Notes under the pieces: generated by a model
The model's input: the letters and a program-made list of their open reading frames with translations, nothing else
What the model was told of the DNA's origin: nothing
The model's database searches: none
Program-made: the position numbers and the translations under genes
NCBI GenBank assembly: GCA_028725765.1
Contig: JAQYRL010000053.1
Coordinates: 1 to 45,308 of the forward strand
Direction: 5' to 3'
Length of the DNA stretch: 45,308 nt
DNA from: Clostridiales bacterium
GTDB lineage: Bacteria; Bacillota; Clostridia; Peptostreptococcales; Anaerovoracaceae
In this document: piece after piece, positions 1 to 8,382 of the stretch
Position numbering within the stretch: position 1 is the stretch's first letter
Layout of the letters: each line of letters starts with the position of its first letter

Positions 1-1095
1 GATAAACCCGATAACATTGTGCAGAAGGAAGCTGAGATTTTTGAGCAGTGTGAAGCAATAGAAAATGAACTTCCACGTTTTTTGCGTGGATTTTTTTCAT
101 ATTTACGGGGAAATGTTCTGCCTATGACAAGACTTGCATACTTGCAGGATATTCATTTTTTCTTTAAATATCTGATAGATGAAACTGGACTTGTAGAAGC
201 TGATGAAACCTCTAAAATCAAGGCTTCTGAGCTGAATAGAGTGCGTGCTGTTGACGTTAATATGTTTATTGACTATTGCAGAAAATATAAGGTTGAAACG
301 GATAATACTGTCACAATTTACGAAAATAACAACAAAACGCTTGCGAGGAAGAAGTCCTCTATTTCTGTTTTGTTTAAATATATGTATAGGGATGAGCTTG
401 TAGAGAAAAATATCACAGATGGCTTTGATCCAATTCGTGTTTCAAAGGCTGGCGAACGAGAGATAAAAGCTCTTCAAGACGATGAGGTTATGATTATGCT
501 CGATGCCGTTACAAATGGGACAGGTCTTACAAAGCATCAGAAGAGTTACTGGGAGAAAACAAAGAAGAGGGATAAGGCGATTTTAATCTTGTTTCTCACT
601 TATGGACTCAGACTTTCAGAACTTCAACAGCTAAATTTAAGTTCGTTTAATTTTGGGCGTGGAGAGTTTAAAATCTATAGGAAGCGTGGAAAAGAGAGCA
701 TAATGCCGATAAATGATTCGGTTTTTGAGACATTAAACGACTATATCAGCAACGAGAGACCTAAGGAAGAGAAAATAAAAGAGGGTCACAAGGATGCTCT
801 CTTTCTTTCGCTACAGGGGAGCCGCTTGACTGAAAGACAGATAAGAGATTTGGTAAAGAAATACACCGCCATTGCTCTTAAGACGAGCACGAAAGCAGGT
901 TATAGCCCTCATAAACTCAGGGCTACCGCCGCCACGAGCCTGATTGGCCGCGGTAATTCGATATACGATGTGGCGGCGCTCCTCGATCATGAACAGGTTA
1001 CAACCACACAGCTTTACGCTGCACAAAAGAAGAACGTAAAGCGTGACCTTGTTAAGGGGATGGAGTGGGAAAAAGAAAGAAAAGGCGAAGACTAG
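1..1095 (+). CDS. xerS: XerS/XerC-like site-specific tyrosine recombinase (5' end off window)
   Basis: The product is a tyrosine recombinase of the Xer kind, which resolves chromosome dimers by cutting and rejoining DNA at dif-type sites. Numbering from the GTG at 19, the full catalytic set is visible: Arg198 in GLRLSEL, Lys222 in RKRGKES, His298 and Arg301 in HKLRATAAT, His324 in LLDHEQ and nucleophile Tyr333. The N-terminal ~110 residues form a SAM-like core-binding domain. At ~358 residues it is longer than XerC/XerD (~300) and matches XerS in length. The frame is open to base 1 and no ribosome binding site precedes the GTG, so the true start probably lies just outside the window. A phage integrase is less likely because the length and neighbours look chromosomal. 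The XerS subgroup call is by length and N-terminal pattern only. Confidence 0.8.
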   Translation, partial: DKPDNIVQKEAEIFEQCEAIENELPRFLRGFFSYLRGNVLPMTRLAYLQDIHFFFKYLIDETGLVEADETSKIKASELNRVRAVDVNMFIDYCRKYKVETDNTVTIYENNNKTLARKKSSISVLFKYMYRDELVEKNITDGFDPIRVSKAGEREIKALQDDEVMIMLDAVTNGTGLTKHQKSYWEKTKKRDKAILILFLTYGLRLSELQQLNLSSFNFGRGEFKIYRKRGKESIMPINDSVFETLNDYISNERPKEEKIKEGHKDALFLSLQGSRLTERQIRDLVKKYTAIALKTSTKAGYSPHKLRATAATSLIGRGNSIYDVAALLDHEQVTTTQLYAAQKKNVKRDLVKGMEWEKERKGED

Positions 1096-1110
1096 AATAC
1101 TAGTACTTAG

Positions 1111-1147
1111 GATCATGATTTGCAGTATTGATAAGAATACCGTGATC
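1111..1147. repeat. Two-step stem-loop between recombinase and lyase genes
   Basis: An outer 7-bp stem pairs 1111-1117 (GATCATG) with 1141-1147 (CGTGATC, one G-U). An inner 5-bp stem pairs 1125-1129 (GTATT) with 1136-1140 (AATAC) around a 6-nt loop. It sits in the 87-bp gap and has no T-run after it, so it is not a standard terminator. It may be an RNA structure or a protein site. Confidence 0.3.
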
Positions 1148-1182
1148 TATATATTAGGTAATAATAGGGTGTAAATAAAGAT

Positions 1183-2490
1183 ATGAATAATAGTAATGAT
1201 ATGTATAAAAAGTTCGGTATATCGGAAAAGGTAATTGACTTTGTGTCTTCTGTTGAAGAGGATCTAAGGGACAAATTTAGCGAAGTCGACAAAATAGCTG
1301 AGATAAATCAGTATAAGGTTTTAAGTGCGATGCAGGAGGAAAGGCTTTCTGATACGCATTTCAACTGGAATACGGGTTATGGTTATGATGATGCAGGCAG
1401 GGAAGTGACTGAGAAGATTTTTGCCCGTGCATTTGGAGGAGAGGCTGCTCTGGTGCGCACGGGCTTTGTCAATGGTACGCATGCCTTGGCCGCCGGGCTC
1501 TTCGGGATTTTGAGGCCCGGCGACGGGCTCTGCTATGTGTCCGGGAGCCCGTACGATACCCTTGAAGAGGTGATCGGTATCCGTGGCCAAGGCATGGGGT
1601 CCCTAATAGAATACGGCGTCAAATACTTTCAGGTTGAGCTAAAGCAAAACTACGCTAGCAATGAAACCCCATTTGACCTTGATGCTATCAAAGACACTTT
1701 GGAACAACACCCCGAAATCAAAGTGATTGGAATACAAAGAGCAACTGGCTACAGCTGGAGACGCTCAATAACTATAAATGAAATACAAGAACTTGTTAAT
1801 TTTGTTAAATCAATTAAGCCTGAACTTATCGTCTTTGTCGATAACTGTTATGGGGAATTCCTCGATTTGAGAGAGCCCCTAGATGTAGGCTGTGACATAA
1901 TGGCAGGTTCTCTTATAAAAAACCCTGGAGGAGGCATTGCTCTCTCCGGCGGTTATGCCATAGGTCGTAAGGACCTTGTCGAAGGAGTTTCATACAGATT
2001 AACCTGCCCAGGAATCGGCGGAGAATGCGGTCTGACATTTGGGCAGACCAGAACCATGCTTCAAGGCCTATTTCTCGCTCCTACGGTCGTTTCAGCGGCT
2101 GTAAAGGGTGCAATGGTCTGCGGGGAAACCTTTTCAAGGATGGGCTTTGAAACCATGCCTCACGCCGACATGCCTCGAAGCGATATAATACAGGCTATTA
2201 AGCTTGAAAGCTCCGAAAGACTAGTTGCGTTTTGCAAAGGAATACAGGCAGCTGCGCCTGTAGATTCTTTTGTTACACCACTTCCTTGGCCGATGCCGGG
2301 CTATGACACTGACGTAGTAATGGCAGCTGGAGCCTTTGTTCAGGGGTCTTCGATAGAACTCTCCGCAGACGGCCCCGTAAAACCTCCATACAATGTATAT
2401 TTTCAAGGCGGTATAACGTATGCACATTCGAAGATCGGCGTTATATTTGCACTTAATGAATTGTTAAAAGAAGGATTATTGGAAATCTAA
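1183..2490 (+). CDS. PLP-dependent lyase, YnbB / methionine gamma-lyase-like family ('aluminum resistance protein')
   Basis: This is a 435-residue fold-type I PLP enzyme. The Schiff-base lysine is most likely Lys246 in AGSLIKNPGGGI, preceded by the conserved Asp of the VFVDNCYGEF strand. The family is annotated as methionine gamma-lyase-like, cystathionine beta-lyase-like or aluminum resistance protein (B. subtilis YnbB). The true substrate is not settled, so I give no symbol. From memory, YnbB genes in Clostridia often lie near miaA-hfq and lexA, which fits the SOS-regulated gene 1 kb downstream. The ATG at 1183 has only a weak upstream GGGTG. Bases about 1430-1620 are much richer in GC than the rest of the window. 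The next gene starts 6 bp after the stop, so they are probably co-transcribed. Confidence 0.85.
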   Translation: MNNSNDMYKKFGISEKVIDFVSSVEEDLRDKFSEVDKIAEINQYKVLSAMQEERLSDTHFNWNTGYGYDDAGREVTEKIFARAFGGEAALVRTGFVNGTHALAAGLFGILRPGDGLCYVSGSPYDTLEEVIGIRGQGMGSLIEYGVKYFQVELKQNYASNETPFDLDAIKDTLEQHPEIKVIGIQRATGYSWRRSITINEIQELVNFVKSIKPELIVFVDNCYGEFLDLREPLDVGCDIMAGSLIKNPGGGIALSGGYAIGRKDLVEGVSYRLTCPGIGGECGLTFGQTRTMLQGLFLAPTVVSAAVKGAMVCGETFSRMGFETMPHADMPRSDIIQAIKLESSERLVAFCKGIQAAAPVDSFVTPLPWPMPGYDTDVVMAAGAFVQGSSIELSADGPVKPPYNVYFQGGITYAHSKIGVIFALNELLKEGLLEI

Positions 2491-2496
2491 TACACT

Positions 2497-3228
2497 ATGA
2501 AAACCAAAAAACAAATTTTAAAAAATCGCGATATTAAAAGCAATTTAAGCGCTATTATTAATTTAATACTGCTTTTAATTTTTATCGTTGCAATACCACT
2601 TTACATATGGGTCTTTCACCGAGATTTTATAAGGGACATCGATTCGATTGAAGAAGTCGTTGCCTTACTTGACGCGAACAAAACAGCTGCAGTCTTAATT
2701 TATCTCGGCTTGCAGATTATGCAGATTATCGTCAGCGTTCTTCCAGGGCAAGTTTTCCAAGTCGCTGCAGGATATTACTTCGGATTCTTCATGGGGCTTG
2801 TATATTCTTTAATCGGAGCAGCAATTGGAACGACAATAACGTATTTTGTTGCAAAGTGGCTAGGATCAAACGCCATTGAGGTGTTATTTGGCAAAGAAAA
2901 AATCGACAAAATAGTCAAGATGCTGAACAGTAGTCGTGCTTATAACGTTGTTTTTTTGCTCTACCTAATCCCTGGCATACCAAAAGATCTTGTCGGCTAC
3001 GCAGCCGGAATTTCAAGCATTAACTTTCGGATTCTACTAGTTCTATCTATCATAGGCAGGACTTTTGGAATGAGCGGAAGCCTCCTATTTGGCTATCTTT
3101 ATGCCCAAAAACAGTACACTCTGATGTATATCGTCGCCGCAATTGCAGTGATAATTTTTCTAATTTGCGTTATATACAGAAAGAAAATCTCGAAATGGAT
3201 GGAGAGTTTTTACAACAAAATAGGTTAG
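2497..3228 (+). CDS. TVP38/TMEM64 (VTT domain) family integral membrane protein
   Basis: This 243-residue protein has a short basic N-terminus and then about six hydrophobic segments (roughly residues 18-40, 60-80, 85-120, 148-170, 175-200 and 210-232). The central GQVFQVAAGYYFGFF segment and the following glycine-rich GAAIGTTITYF helix are the signature of the VTT/SNARE-associated (DedA-like, YdjX/TVP38) domain. Members are thought to move or scramble lipids or help envelope homeostasis; the role here is inferred only from family. It follows the lyase gene by 6 bp with no strong Shine-Dalgarno, which suggests coupled translation. Confidence 0.85.
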   Translation: MKTKKQILKNRDIKSNLSAIINLILLLIFIVAIPLYIWVFHRDFIRDIDSIEEVVALLDANKTAAVLIYLGLQIMQIIVSVLPGQVFQVAAGYYFGFFMGLVYSLIGAAIGTTITYFVAKWLGSNAIEVLFGKEKIDKIVKMLNSSRAYNVVFLLYLIPGIPKDLVGYAAGISSINFRILLVLSIIGRTFGMSGSLLFGYLYAQKQYTLMYIVAAIAVIIFLICVIYRKKISKWMESFYNKIG

Positions 3229-3253
3229 GAGAGTAGGGCTGAGAGCAAGCGGA

Positions 3254-3370
3254 TTGGTTCCTGAAACCTTCATTGCTTTCTTTTATTCCGGACTAGGCTT
3301 CGCATTGACCTTGGCAGGGATTGTATTTGTCAAGAATTATATCACCTATACATGCTTTCCTGAAAAATAA
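3254..3370 (+). other. Possible small membrane peptide or gene remnant (38 codons, TTG start)
   Basis: The gap after the TVP38 gene contains an open frame from a TTG at 3254 to TAA at 3368-3370. Its product would carry one clear hydrophobic segment, containing FIAFFYSGLGFALTLAGIVF. The frame is open back to 3224 but has no ATG. A strong TAGGAGAG motif lies at about 3226-3233, too far from the TTG to serve it well. It could be a real small protein with an unusual start, or the decayed tail of a lost gene. I do not recognise it. Confidence 0.2.
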
Positions 3371-3441
3371 AAACATTTGTTCGAAAATTCATTGACATAG
3401 AACATACATTCTGATATACTCCAATTATAGAACAAACGTTC
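3371..3441 (+). promoter_or_regulatory. Sigma-A promoter with three LexA (SOS) box-like operators
   Basis: A consensus promoter is present: -35 TTGACA at 3392-3397, a 17-nt spacer, and -10 TATACT at 3415-3420. Three SOS-type boxes (consensus GAAC-N4-GTTC) bracket it: AAACATTTGTTC at 3371-3382 (one mismatch), GAACATACATTC at 3400-3411 inside the spacer (one mismatch), and GAACAAACGTTC at 3430-3441 (perfect) over the transcription start. Their starts are 29 and 30 bp apart, close to three helical turns, so LexA dimers would lie on one face. A strong GAGGAGGG ribosome binding site follows at 3443-3450. The first box matches the box at recA in 11 of 12 positions, which supports a shared regulator. 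Confidence 0.85.
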
Positions 3442-3457
3442 AGAGGAGGGTGTTAGG

Positions 3458-3754
3458 ATGAAAAGATATAGGATAAGTTCGAAAATAAGATTTAGCATTT
3501 TTCTAACATTTATTGCAGTTTTAATATTATCAACTTATATGGTGTTTGTTGGATTGACAGATGCTCAAGGTGATACTGTAGAGAGATATGAAATTGTTTC
3601 TGTAAGTTATGGTGACAACTTATGGACGCTTGCAAAGAACCATGTGCCGAAAAATATGGATATAAGAGAATATGTTTATCATGTGGCTAAATATAATGAT
3701 GTCGATCCAGGAAATCTAAATCCAGGAGATAAAATTAAGCTTCCTATATATTAA
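3458..3754 (+). CDS. yneA: YneA-like SOS-induced cell division inhibitor (TM + LysM)
   Basis: This 98-residue protein has a short basic N-terminus, one transmembrane segment (about residues 11-31), and an extracytoplasmic C-terminal LysM-like domain (about residues 46-97) with VSYGDNLWTLAKNH at its start and NPGDKIKLPIY at its end. That layout and size match B. subtilis YneA (about 100 residues), which blocks division during the SOS response. The promoter with three LexA-type boxes directly upstream is strong independent support. In Bacillus yneA is divergent from lexA; here lexA is not in the window. The function is inferred from architecture and control; sequence identity to YneA was not measured. 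An SOS-controlled wall-binding protein of another role remains possible. Confidence 0.75.
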   Translation: MKRYRISSKIRFSIFLTFIAVLILSTYMVFVGLTDAQGDTVERYEIVSVSYGDNLWTLAKNHVPKNMDIREYVYHVAKYNDVDPGNLNPGDKIKLPIY

Positions 3755-3990
3755 AAGCTGTTTGAGAACGATCATATCTATTTAGAGAAAATAGAAGAAA
3801 TATAAAAGGTATGGCTGTATCAACAAGATAAATAAAATCGCTTAAATCGAAGATTAGGGCGTCGAAAATTTGGAGACTTTCTGAAAAATAAGTTTTATGA
3901 GATATTAGGATGTCTTCTATAAAAGATTGTAATGAGAATGCTTGATAAGGCTTATTTATAGAGTTTTATGGGCATTCTATTTTAAAATAA

Positions 3991-4030
3991 CATAACTATT
4001 CCGAAAATTATGATTTTAGGAATAGTTATG
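3991..4030. terminator. Long palindrome at convergent junction: bidirectional terminator or dif-like site
   Basis: Arms 3991-4008 (CATAACTATTCCGAAAAT) and 4013-4030 (ATTTTAGGAATAGTTATG) pair over 18 positions with one mismatch, around a 4-nt centre TATG; one more A-T pair extends the outside. It sits between the plus-strand YneA-like gene and the minus-strand nitroreductase, where a two-way terminator is expected. T-rich sequence follows it on the minus strand; on the plus strand the tail is pyrimidine-rich but has no T-run. It also fits an 11-6-11 Xer-site layout (see findings). The rest of 3755-4058 holds no gene that I can support. Confidence 0.65.
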
Positions 4031-4058
4031 TCTCTCTACTTCAAATATAAAATGAAAA

Positions 4059-4595
4059 CTAAATAATAGTTAAGATATCTTCCGCCCTCTTTCTTTTAGG
4101 CTTTGAAGATTCACTATCAGAATATCCTATAGCAATAACTGAAACTATGATTTCATTTTCAGGAATATTTAAGATCTCTCTTATTTTATCTCCATCTCTA
4201 ATTCCCATGACTAAAGTATCAAGTCCCAAATCTTTAGCCTTTAAAATTAGATTTGCATTATGTAATCCTAAATCATAATATCCCCAGCCATTGCCGCATT
4301 CATTTTCTGGATTACCCTCTCTATCAAAGCCAGAACGGTTCTTAACGAAAGTTGTTATTATTAAGGCTGCTCCGGTAGCACTTTTAGCATTAAATGCAGG
4401 CAAAGCTTCATCTGAAATCTTATTATGTACGTCTTTATCTAGTACAGCATAATATCTTGCAGTTTGTGAATTTTTCCACGAAGGTGCTTGAATGGCAGCT
4501 TCTATGATAGTTTCAAGGTCTTTTTCAGTAACCTGTTTTGTTTCATCGTATTTGCGCACACTACGTCTAGATTCTAATACTTTGTCTAAATCCAT
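4059..4595 (-). CDS. Nitroreductase family FMN-dependent oxidoreductase
   Basis: The 178-residue product starts with the family signature SRRSVRKYDETKQV, followed by AAIQAPSWKNSQT, and ends with the VIAIGYSD strand, all typical of small FMN-binding nitroreductases. Such enzymes reduce nitro compounds, quinones or flavins with NAD(P)H; the true substrate is unknown. A GAAAGGAAT ribosome binding site lies about 9 bases before the ATG. It begins 28 bp after the purL stop with no terminator between, so it is likely the last gene of the purine operon or uses read-through from it. A metabolic tie to purines is not implied by the sequence. Confidence 0.85.
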   Translation of the reverse strand: MDLDKVLESRRSVRKYDETKQVTEKDLETIIEAAIQAPSWKNSQTARYYAVLDKDVHNKISDEALPAFNAKSATGAALIITTFVKNRSGFDREGNPENECGNGWGYYDLGLHNANLILKAKDLGLDTLVMGIRDGDKIREILNIPENEIIVSVIAIGYSDSESSKPKRKRAEDILTII

Positions 4596-4623
4596 TTAAA
4601 GTTATTCCTTTCATATAATACTA

Positions 4624-7600
4624 TTATTTAAAGAAATCTACAGCACTTTCAAATAGTTTCATGTCATATTCACCGAGAACATTTTTGTAAAGATTGTCAC
4701 CTATTCTTTCTGAATGCCCCATCTTACCTAATATTCGTCCGTCTGGTGAAGTAATACATTCGATTCCATAGTACGAGCCGTTAGGATTAAAGTGTATGTC
4801 ATAAGTTGGATTGCCATCTAAATCGACATACTGAGTGTTTATTTGACCATTAGATAGCAATTCATCGATAGTCTTTTCTGATGCAACGAATCTTCCTTCG
4901 CCATGAGAAATTGGAACTTTATATATCTCTCCAATTTCAGTTTTAGCAAGCCAAGGTGAATCGTTTGACAAAACTTTAATATTAACAATCTTTGACTGGT
5001 GTCTGACAATCTCATTGAGAGTTAACGTAGGGAATGTGCTATCTGTATCAAGTATCTTGCCATACGGTAGGAGTCCAAGTTTGATCAAGGCCTGAAAACC
5101 ATTGCAAATACCAGCAATAAGACCTTCTCTGTTTTCAAGCAGATCTTCAACAGCGTTCTTTATAATTTCATTTCTGAAGAATGCAGTTATGAATTTGCCG
5201 GATCCGTCAGGCTCGTCTCCACTCGAAAAACCACCTGGAATGAATATGATTTGGCTCTCTTTTATTTTGTTGGCAAATGATTGAACTGACTCTGCAATAT
5301 GTTCGCTTGAAAGGTTATTAACTATGAAGGTCTCAACCTCAGCTCCAGCTTTTGTGAATGCCTTTGCACTATCATATTCGCAGTTAGTGCCTGGAAATAC
5401 TGGTATCAATACCTTAGGCTTTGCAACCGTATAGCTTGCATGTTTTGGTGTGTTAATTTCACCTGAGTATGTAAGATTCCTCATGATATCATATTGATTT
5501 TTGTATGAATCTTTAGATTCAACATCAGAAGTATTGAATTTATATATAGGCTCAAGTTTACCCTCGTATATGTTGTCCAATCTTTGTAAATCGATTGAAT
5601 CTCCATTAAAATCAATTTTTTGAACAGAATTTGTTTTACCTAAAATTCTAACTTTTGAATCCTGAGTTAGATTATCAAGATCACAAGTATCCGATAGCTC
5701 TATTACGAAAGAACCATAGTTATAAGCGAAAACATCGTCGATATCAGCATGTTTGTCGTAGACAAAACCAATCCCGTTACCTATGCACATCTTATAAATA
5801 GACTCAGCAATTCCACCATAACCTGGAGTATATACAGAGAGTGCATCTTTTGATTTTACTAATGTGTGAACGAGTTCAAAAACCTGTTTTAGCGATGTAG
5901 AATTTGGAAGTCCGTTATCATCTATATCAGGAGTAATCATAATTACATTATGGTTAACATCTTTAAATTCTCCGCTAACTACATTGTTAACATCTTCCGT
6001 AGTTACAGCAAAAGATATTAGGGTTGGTGGAACGTGAAGATTTTCAAAAGTGCCAGACATTGAGTCCTTACCACCTATCGCAGCAACTCCTAGGTCATGT
6101 TGTGCTTTAAATGCACCCAAAACAGCTGCAAGTGGCTTACCCCATTTCTCTGGAGATGTTTCAAGTTTCTCAAAATACTCCTGGAACGAAAGATATACAT
6201 TATCAAAACTTGCTCCGGAAGCAATCAATTTTGATACTGATTCAATCACAGCAAGGTATGCACCATCGAATGGAGAACGTTCAGTAATATATGGATTGAA
6301 GCCCCATGACATTATAGAACAGGTCTCTGCAGTGCCCTCTTCCATTGAAATAAGATTTACCATTGCTTGATTAGGAGTACGCTGATGTTTACCTCCGAAT
6401 GGCATTATTACTGTTCCTGCTCCAATCGTAGAGTCAAACATTTCTGAAAGACCGCGTTTTGAGCAAACATTAAGATCACCAACGAGAGATTTCATATCCT
6501 TTGAAAATTCGCCAGTTGACGATTTTCCATAAGATTTACCTGAATTTACTTTGGCTTCGATGTGTTTTTCTGTTCCATTGGTATCGAGAAAATCTCTAGA
6601 AATGTCGACTATTTTGTTGTTACGCCACTTCATTACTAGTCTGTTTGTATCGCTAACTGTTGCAACGTGTGTGCACTGTAGATTTTCTTTCTCTGCAAGC
6701 TCCATAAAACGATCCTTTGATGAAGCTTCAACAACGACAGCCATACGCTCTTGTGATTCGCTTATTGCAAGCTCAGTACCGTCAAGGCCCTCGTATTTCT
6801 TTGGAACCTTATCGAGATTAATATCAAGACCATCGGCAAGTTCTCCAATGGCAACAGATACTCCGCCCGCACCAAAGTCGTTACATCTTTTAATTAGTTT
6901 GCTTGCTTCAGGATTTCTGAATAACCTTTGAAGTTTTCTCTCCTCGGGAGCATTGCCTTTCTGTACTTCAGCACCTGCGGTTTCAATAGAAGAAGTGGTA
7001 TGTGATTTAGAGGAACCTGTTGCTCCACCACAGCCATCTCTACCGGTCTTCCCGCCAAGAAGAAGGACAACATCGCCATTTACAGGTCTTTCTCTATTAA
7101 CATTTTCAGCTGGTGCAGCTGCTACAACCGCTCCAACTTCCATTCTCTTTGCTACATATCCTTCGTGGTATATTTCATCAACCTGACCTGTTGCAAGGCC
7201 TATCTGGTTTCCATATGATGAGTATCCCTTTGCTGCTGTAGTTACAATCTTACGTTGAGGTAGCTTGCCTTCAAGAGTCTTGTCATCATCAACAAGCGGA
7301 TCTCCAGCGCCCGTAACCCTCATAGCTGAGTAAACATATGATCTACCTGAAAGAGGATCACGTATTGCACCGCCTATACAGGTTGCAGCCCCTCCGAAAG
7401 GTTCAATTTCTGTAGGGTGATTATGCGTTTCGTTTTTGAAAAGCAGAAGCCAGTCTTCAAGGCCTTCGGATGTTTTTACCTTGATTTTTACAGTACATGC
7501 ATTGATTTCCTCTGACTCATCAAGATTTTCTAGCTCCCCTTTGGAACGCAGATATTTTGCTGCTATAGTTCCAATATCCATGAGAGAAATTGGCTTAGTT

Positions 7601-8382
7601 CTGCCTAGTTCTTCACGCGTTTTGAGATATAGCTGGTAAGCTTTTTCAGCAGATTCGTCCTCAAATTCAATCGAATCGATAATAGTATTGAAAGTGGTAT
7701 GCCTGCAATGGTCTGACCAATATGTATCTATCACACGGATTTCCGTTATGGTTGGCGCCCTTCCCTCTTTTTTGAAATAATCCTGAGTGAATGCAAGATC
7801 TGATTTATCCATGGCTAGGCCCATATCATCAATCATTTTTTCAAGCTCGGCATCGCTATAATTATTAAAATCAGTTAGAATCTCGACTTCATCAGGTGAT
7901 TTGACACTAAAATTAAGGTCAGTATATTCATCTAAAGTAGCTTCTCTAGCCTCTACAGGATTGATGACTAGTTTTTTTATCTTAGACTTATCAGCATCAG
8001 AAATTGTTCCCGACAAAATATAGAGCTTCGCTGATTTTACGATTGGCTTTATACCTTGGGAGATCATTTGAATGCACTCAGAAGCAGATTCTGCACGCTG
8101 ATCGAACTGTCCTGGAAGCAATTCCACAGCAAACACAAAGTCTTCATCGTTAATATTCAAGTCTTTTACATTAAGATATACATCGTCGACCTGAGGCTCT
8201 GAAAAAACAGTGTTTATAGATTTATCGAACAAAATATCATCGATGCCGTCAACATCATATCTGTTGATCACTCTTACATGATCAATGGTGTCAAGCTTAA
8301 TAAAATTCTTAATCTCGGCAAGAAGCTCCCCTGCTTCGTGTGCAAATTCTTTTCTTTTTTCGACAAAAACTCTTCTGACCAT
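4624..8382 (-). CDS. purL: Phosphoribosylformylglycinamidine synthase, single-chain (PurL-PurQ fusion type)
   Basis: The enzyme converts FGAR, glutamine and ATP to FGAM, step four of purine synthesis. At 1252 residues it is the large form that combines the PurS-like N-terminus, the two AIRS-like synthetase halves (FKNETHNHPTEIEPFGGAAT, then the second half with AAIGGKDSMSGTF), and a C-terminal glutamine amidotransferase from about residue 995. The amidotransferase nucleophile is the Cys at about residue 1093 in AGICNGFQAL, with ISHGEGRF and GHSER near the end. No separate purQ or purS is needed or seen. The ATG at 8382 overlaps the purD stop by one base (TAATG) after a GAGGTGA ribosome binding site, which points to coupled translation. 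Confidence 0.97.
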   Translation of the reverse strand: MVRRVFVEKRKEFAHEAGELLAEIKNFIKLDTIDHVRVINRYDVDGIDDILFDKSINTVFSEPQVDDVYLNVKDLNINDEDFVFAVELLPGQFDQRAESASECIQMISQGIKPIVKSAKLYILSGTISDADKSKIKKLVINPVEAREATLDEYTDLNFSVKSPDEVEILTDFNNYSDAELEKMIDDMGLAMDKSDLAFTQDYFKKEGRAPTITEIRVIDTYWSDHCRHTTFNTIIDSIEFEDESAEKAYQLYLKTREELGRTKPISLMDIGTIAAKYLRSKGELENLDESEEINACTVKIKVKTSEGLEDWLLLFKNETHNHPTEIEPFGGAATCIGGAIRDPLSGRSYVYSAMRVTGAGDPLVDDDKTLEGKLPQRKIVTTAAKGYSSYGNQIGLATGQVDEIYHEGYVAKRMEVGAVVAAAPAENVNRERPVNGDVVLLLGGKTGRDGCGGATGSSKSHTTSSIETAGAEVQKGNAPEERKLQRLFRNPEASKLIKRCNDFGAGGVSVAIGELADGLDINLDKVPKKYEGLDGTELAISESQERMAVVVEASSKDRFMELAEKENLQCTHVATVSDTNRLVMKWRNNKIVDISRDFLDTNGTEKHIEAKVNSGKSYGKSSTGEFSKDMKSLVGDLNVCSKRGLSEMFDSTIGAGTVIMPFGGKHQRTPNQAMVNLISMEEGTAETCSIMSWGFNPYITERSPFDGAYLAVIESVSKLIASGASFDNVYLSFQEYFEKLETSPEKWGKPLAAVLGAFKAQHDLGVAAIGGKDSMSGTFENLHVPPTLISFAVTTEDVNNVVSGEFKDVNHNVIMITPDIDDNGLPNSTSLKQVFELVHTLVKSKDALSVYTPGYGGIAESIYKMCIGNGIGFVYDKHADIDDVFAYNYGSFVIELSDTCDLDNLTQDSKVRILGKTNSVQKIDFNGDSIDLQRLDNIYEGKLEPIYKFNTSDVESKDSYKNQYDIMRNLTYSGEINTPKHASYTVAKPKVLIPVFPGTNCEYDSAKAFTKAGAEVETFIVNNLSSEHIAESVQSFANKIKESQIIFIPGGFSSGDEPDGSGKFITAFFRNEIIKNAVEDLLENREGLIAGICNGFQALIKLGLLPYGKILDTDSTFPTLTLNEIVRHQSKIVNIKVLSNDSPWLAKTEIGEIYKVPISHGEGRFVASEKTIDELLSNGQINTQYVDLDGNPTYDIHFNPNGSYYGIECITSPDGRILGKMGHSERIGDNLYKNVLGEYDMKLFESAVDFFK

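Noticed and set aside
1-1095. Integrase of an integrative element
   Set aside because: Length and N-terminal layout fit XerS, and neighbours are ordinary chromosomal genes; no excisionase or attachment repeats are seen.
6050-7186. Several plus-strand frames of 77-126 codons
   Set aside because: All are antisense to purL and rich in Ser/Pro/Leu, as expected of reverse-strand reading of a conserved gene.
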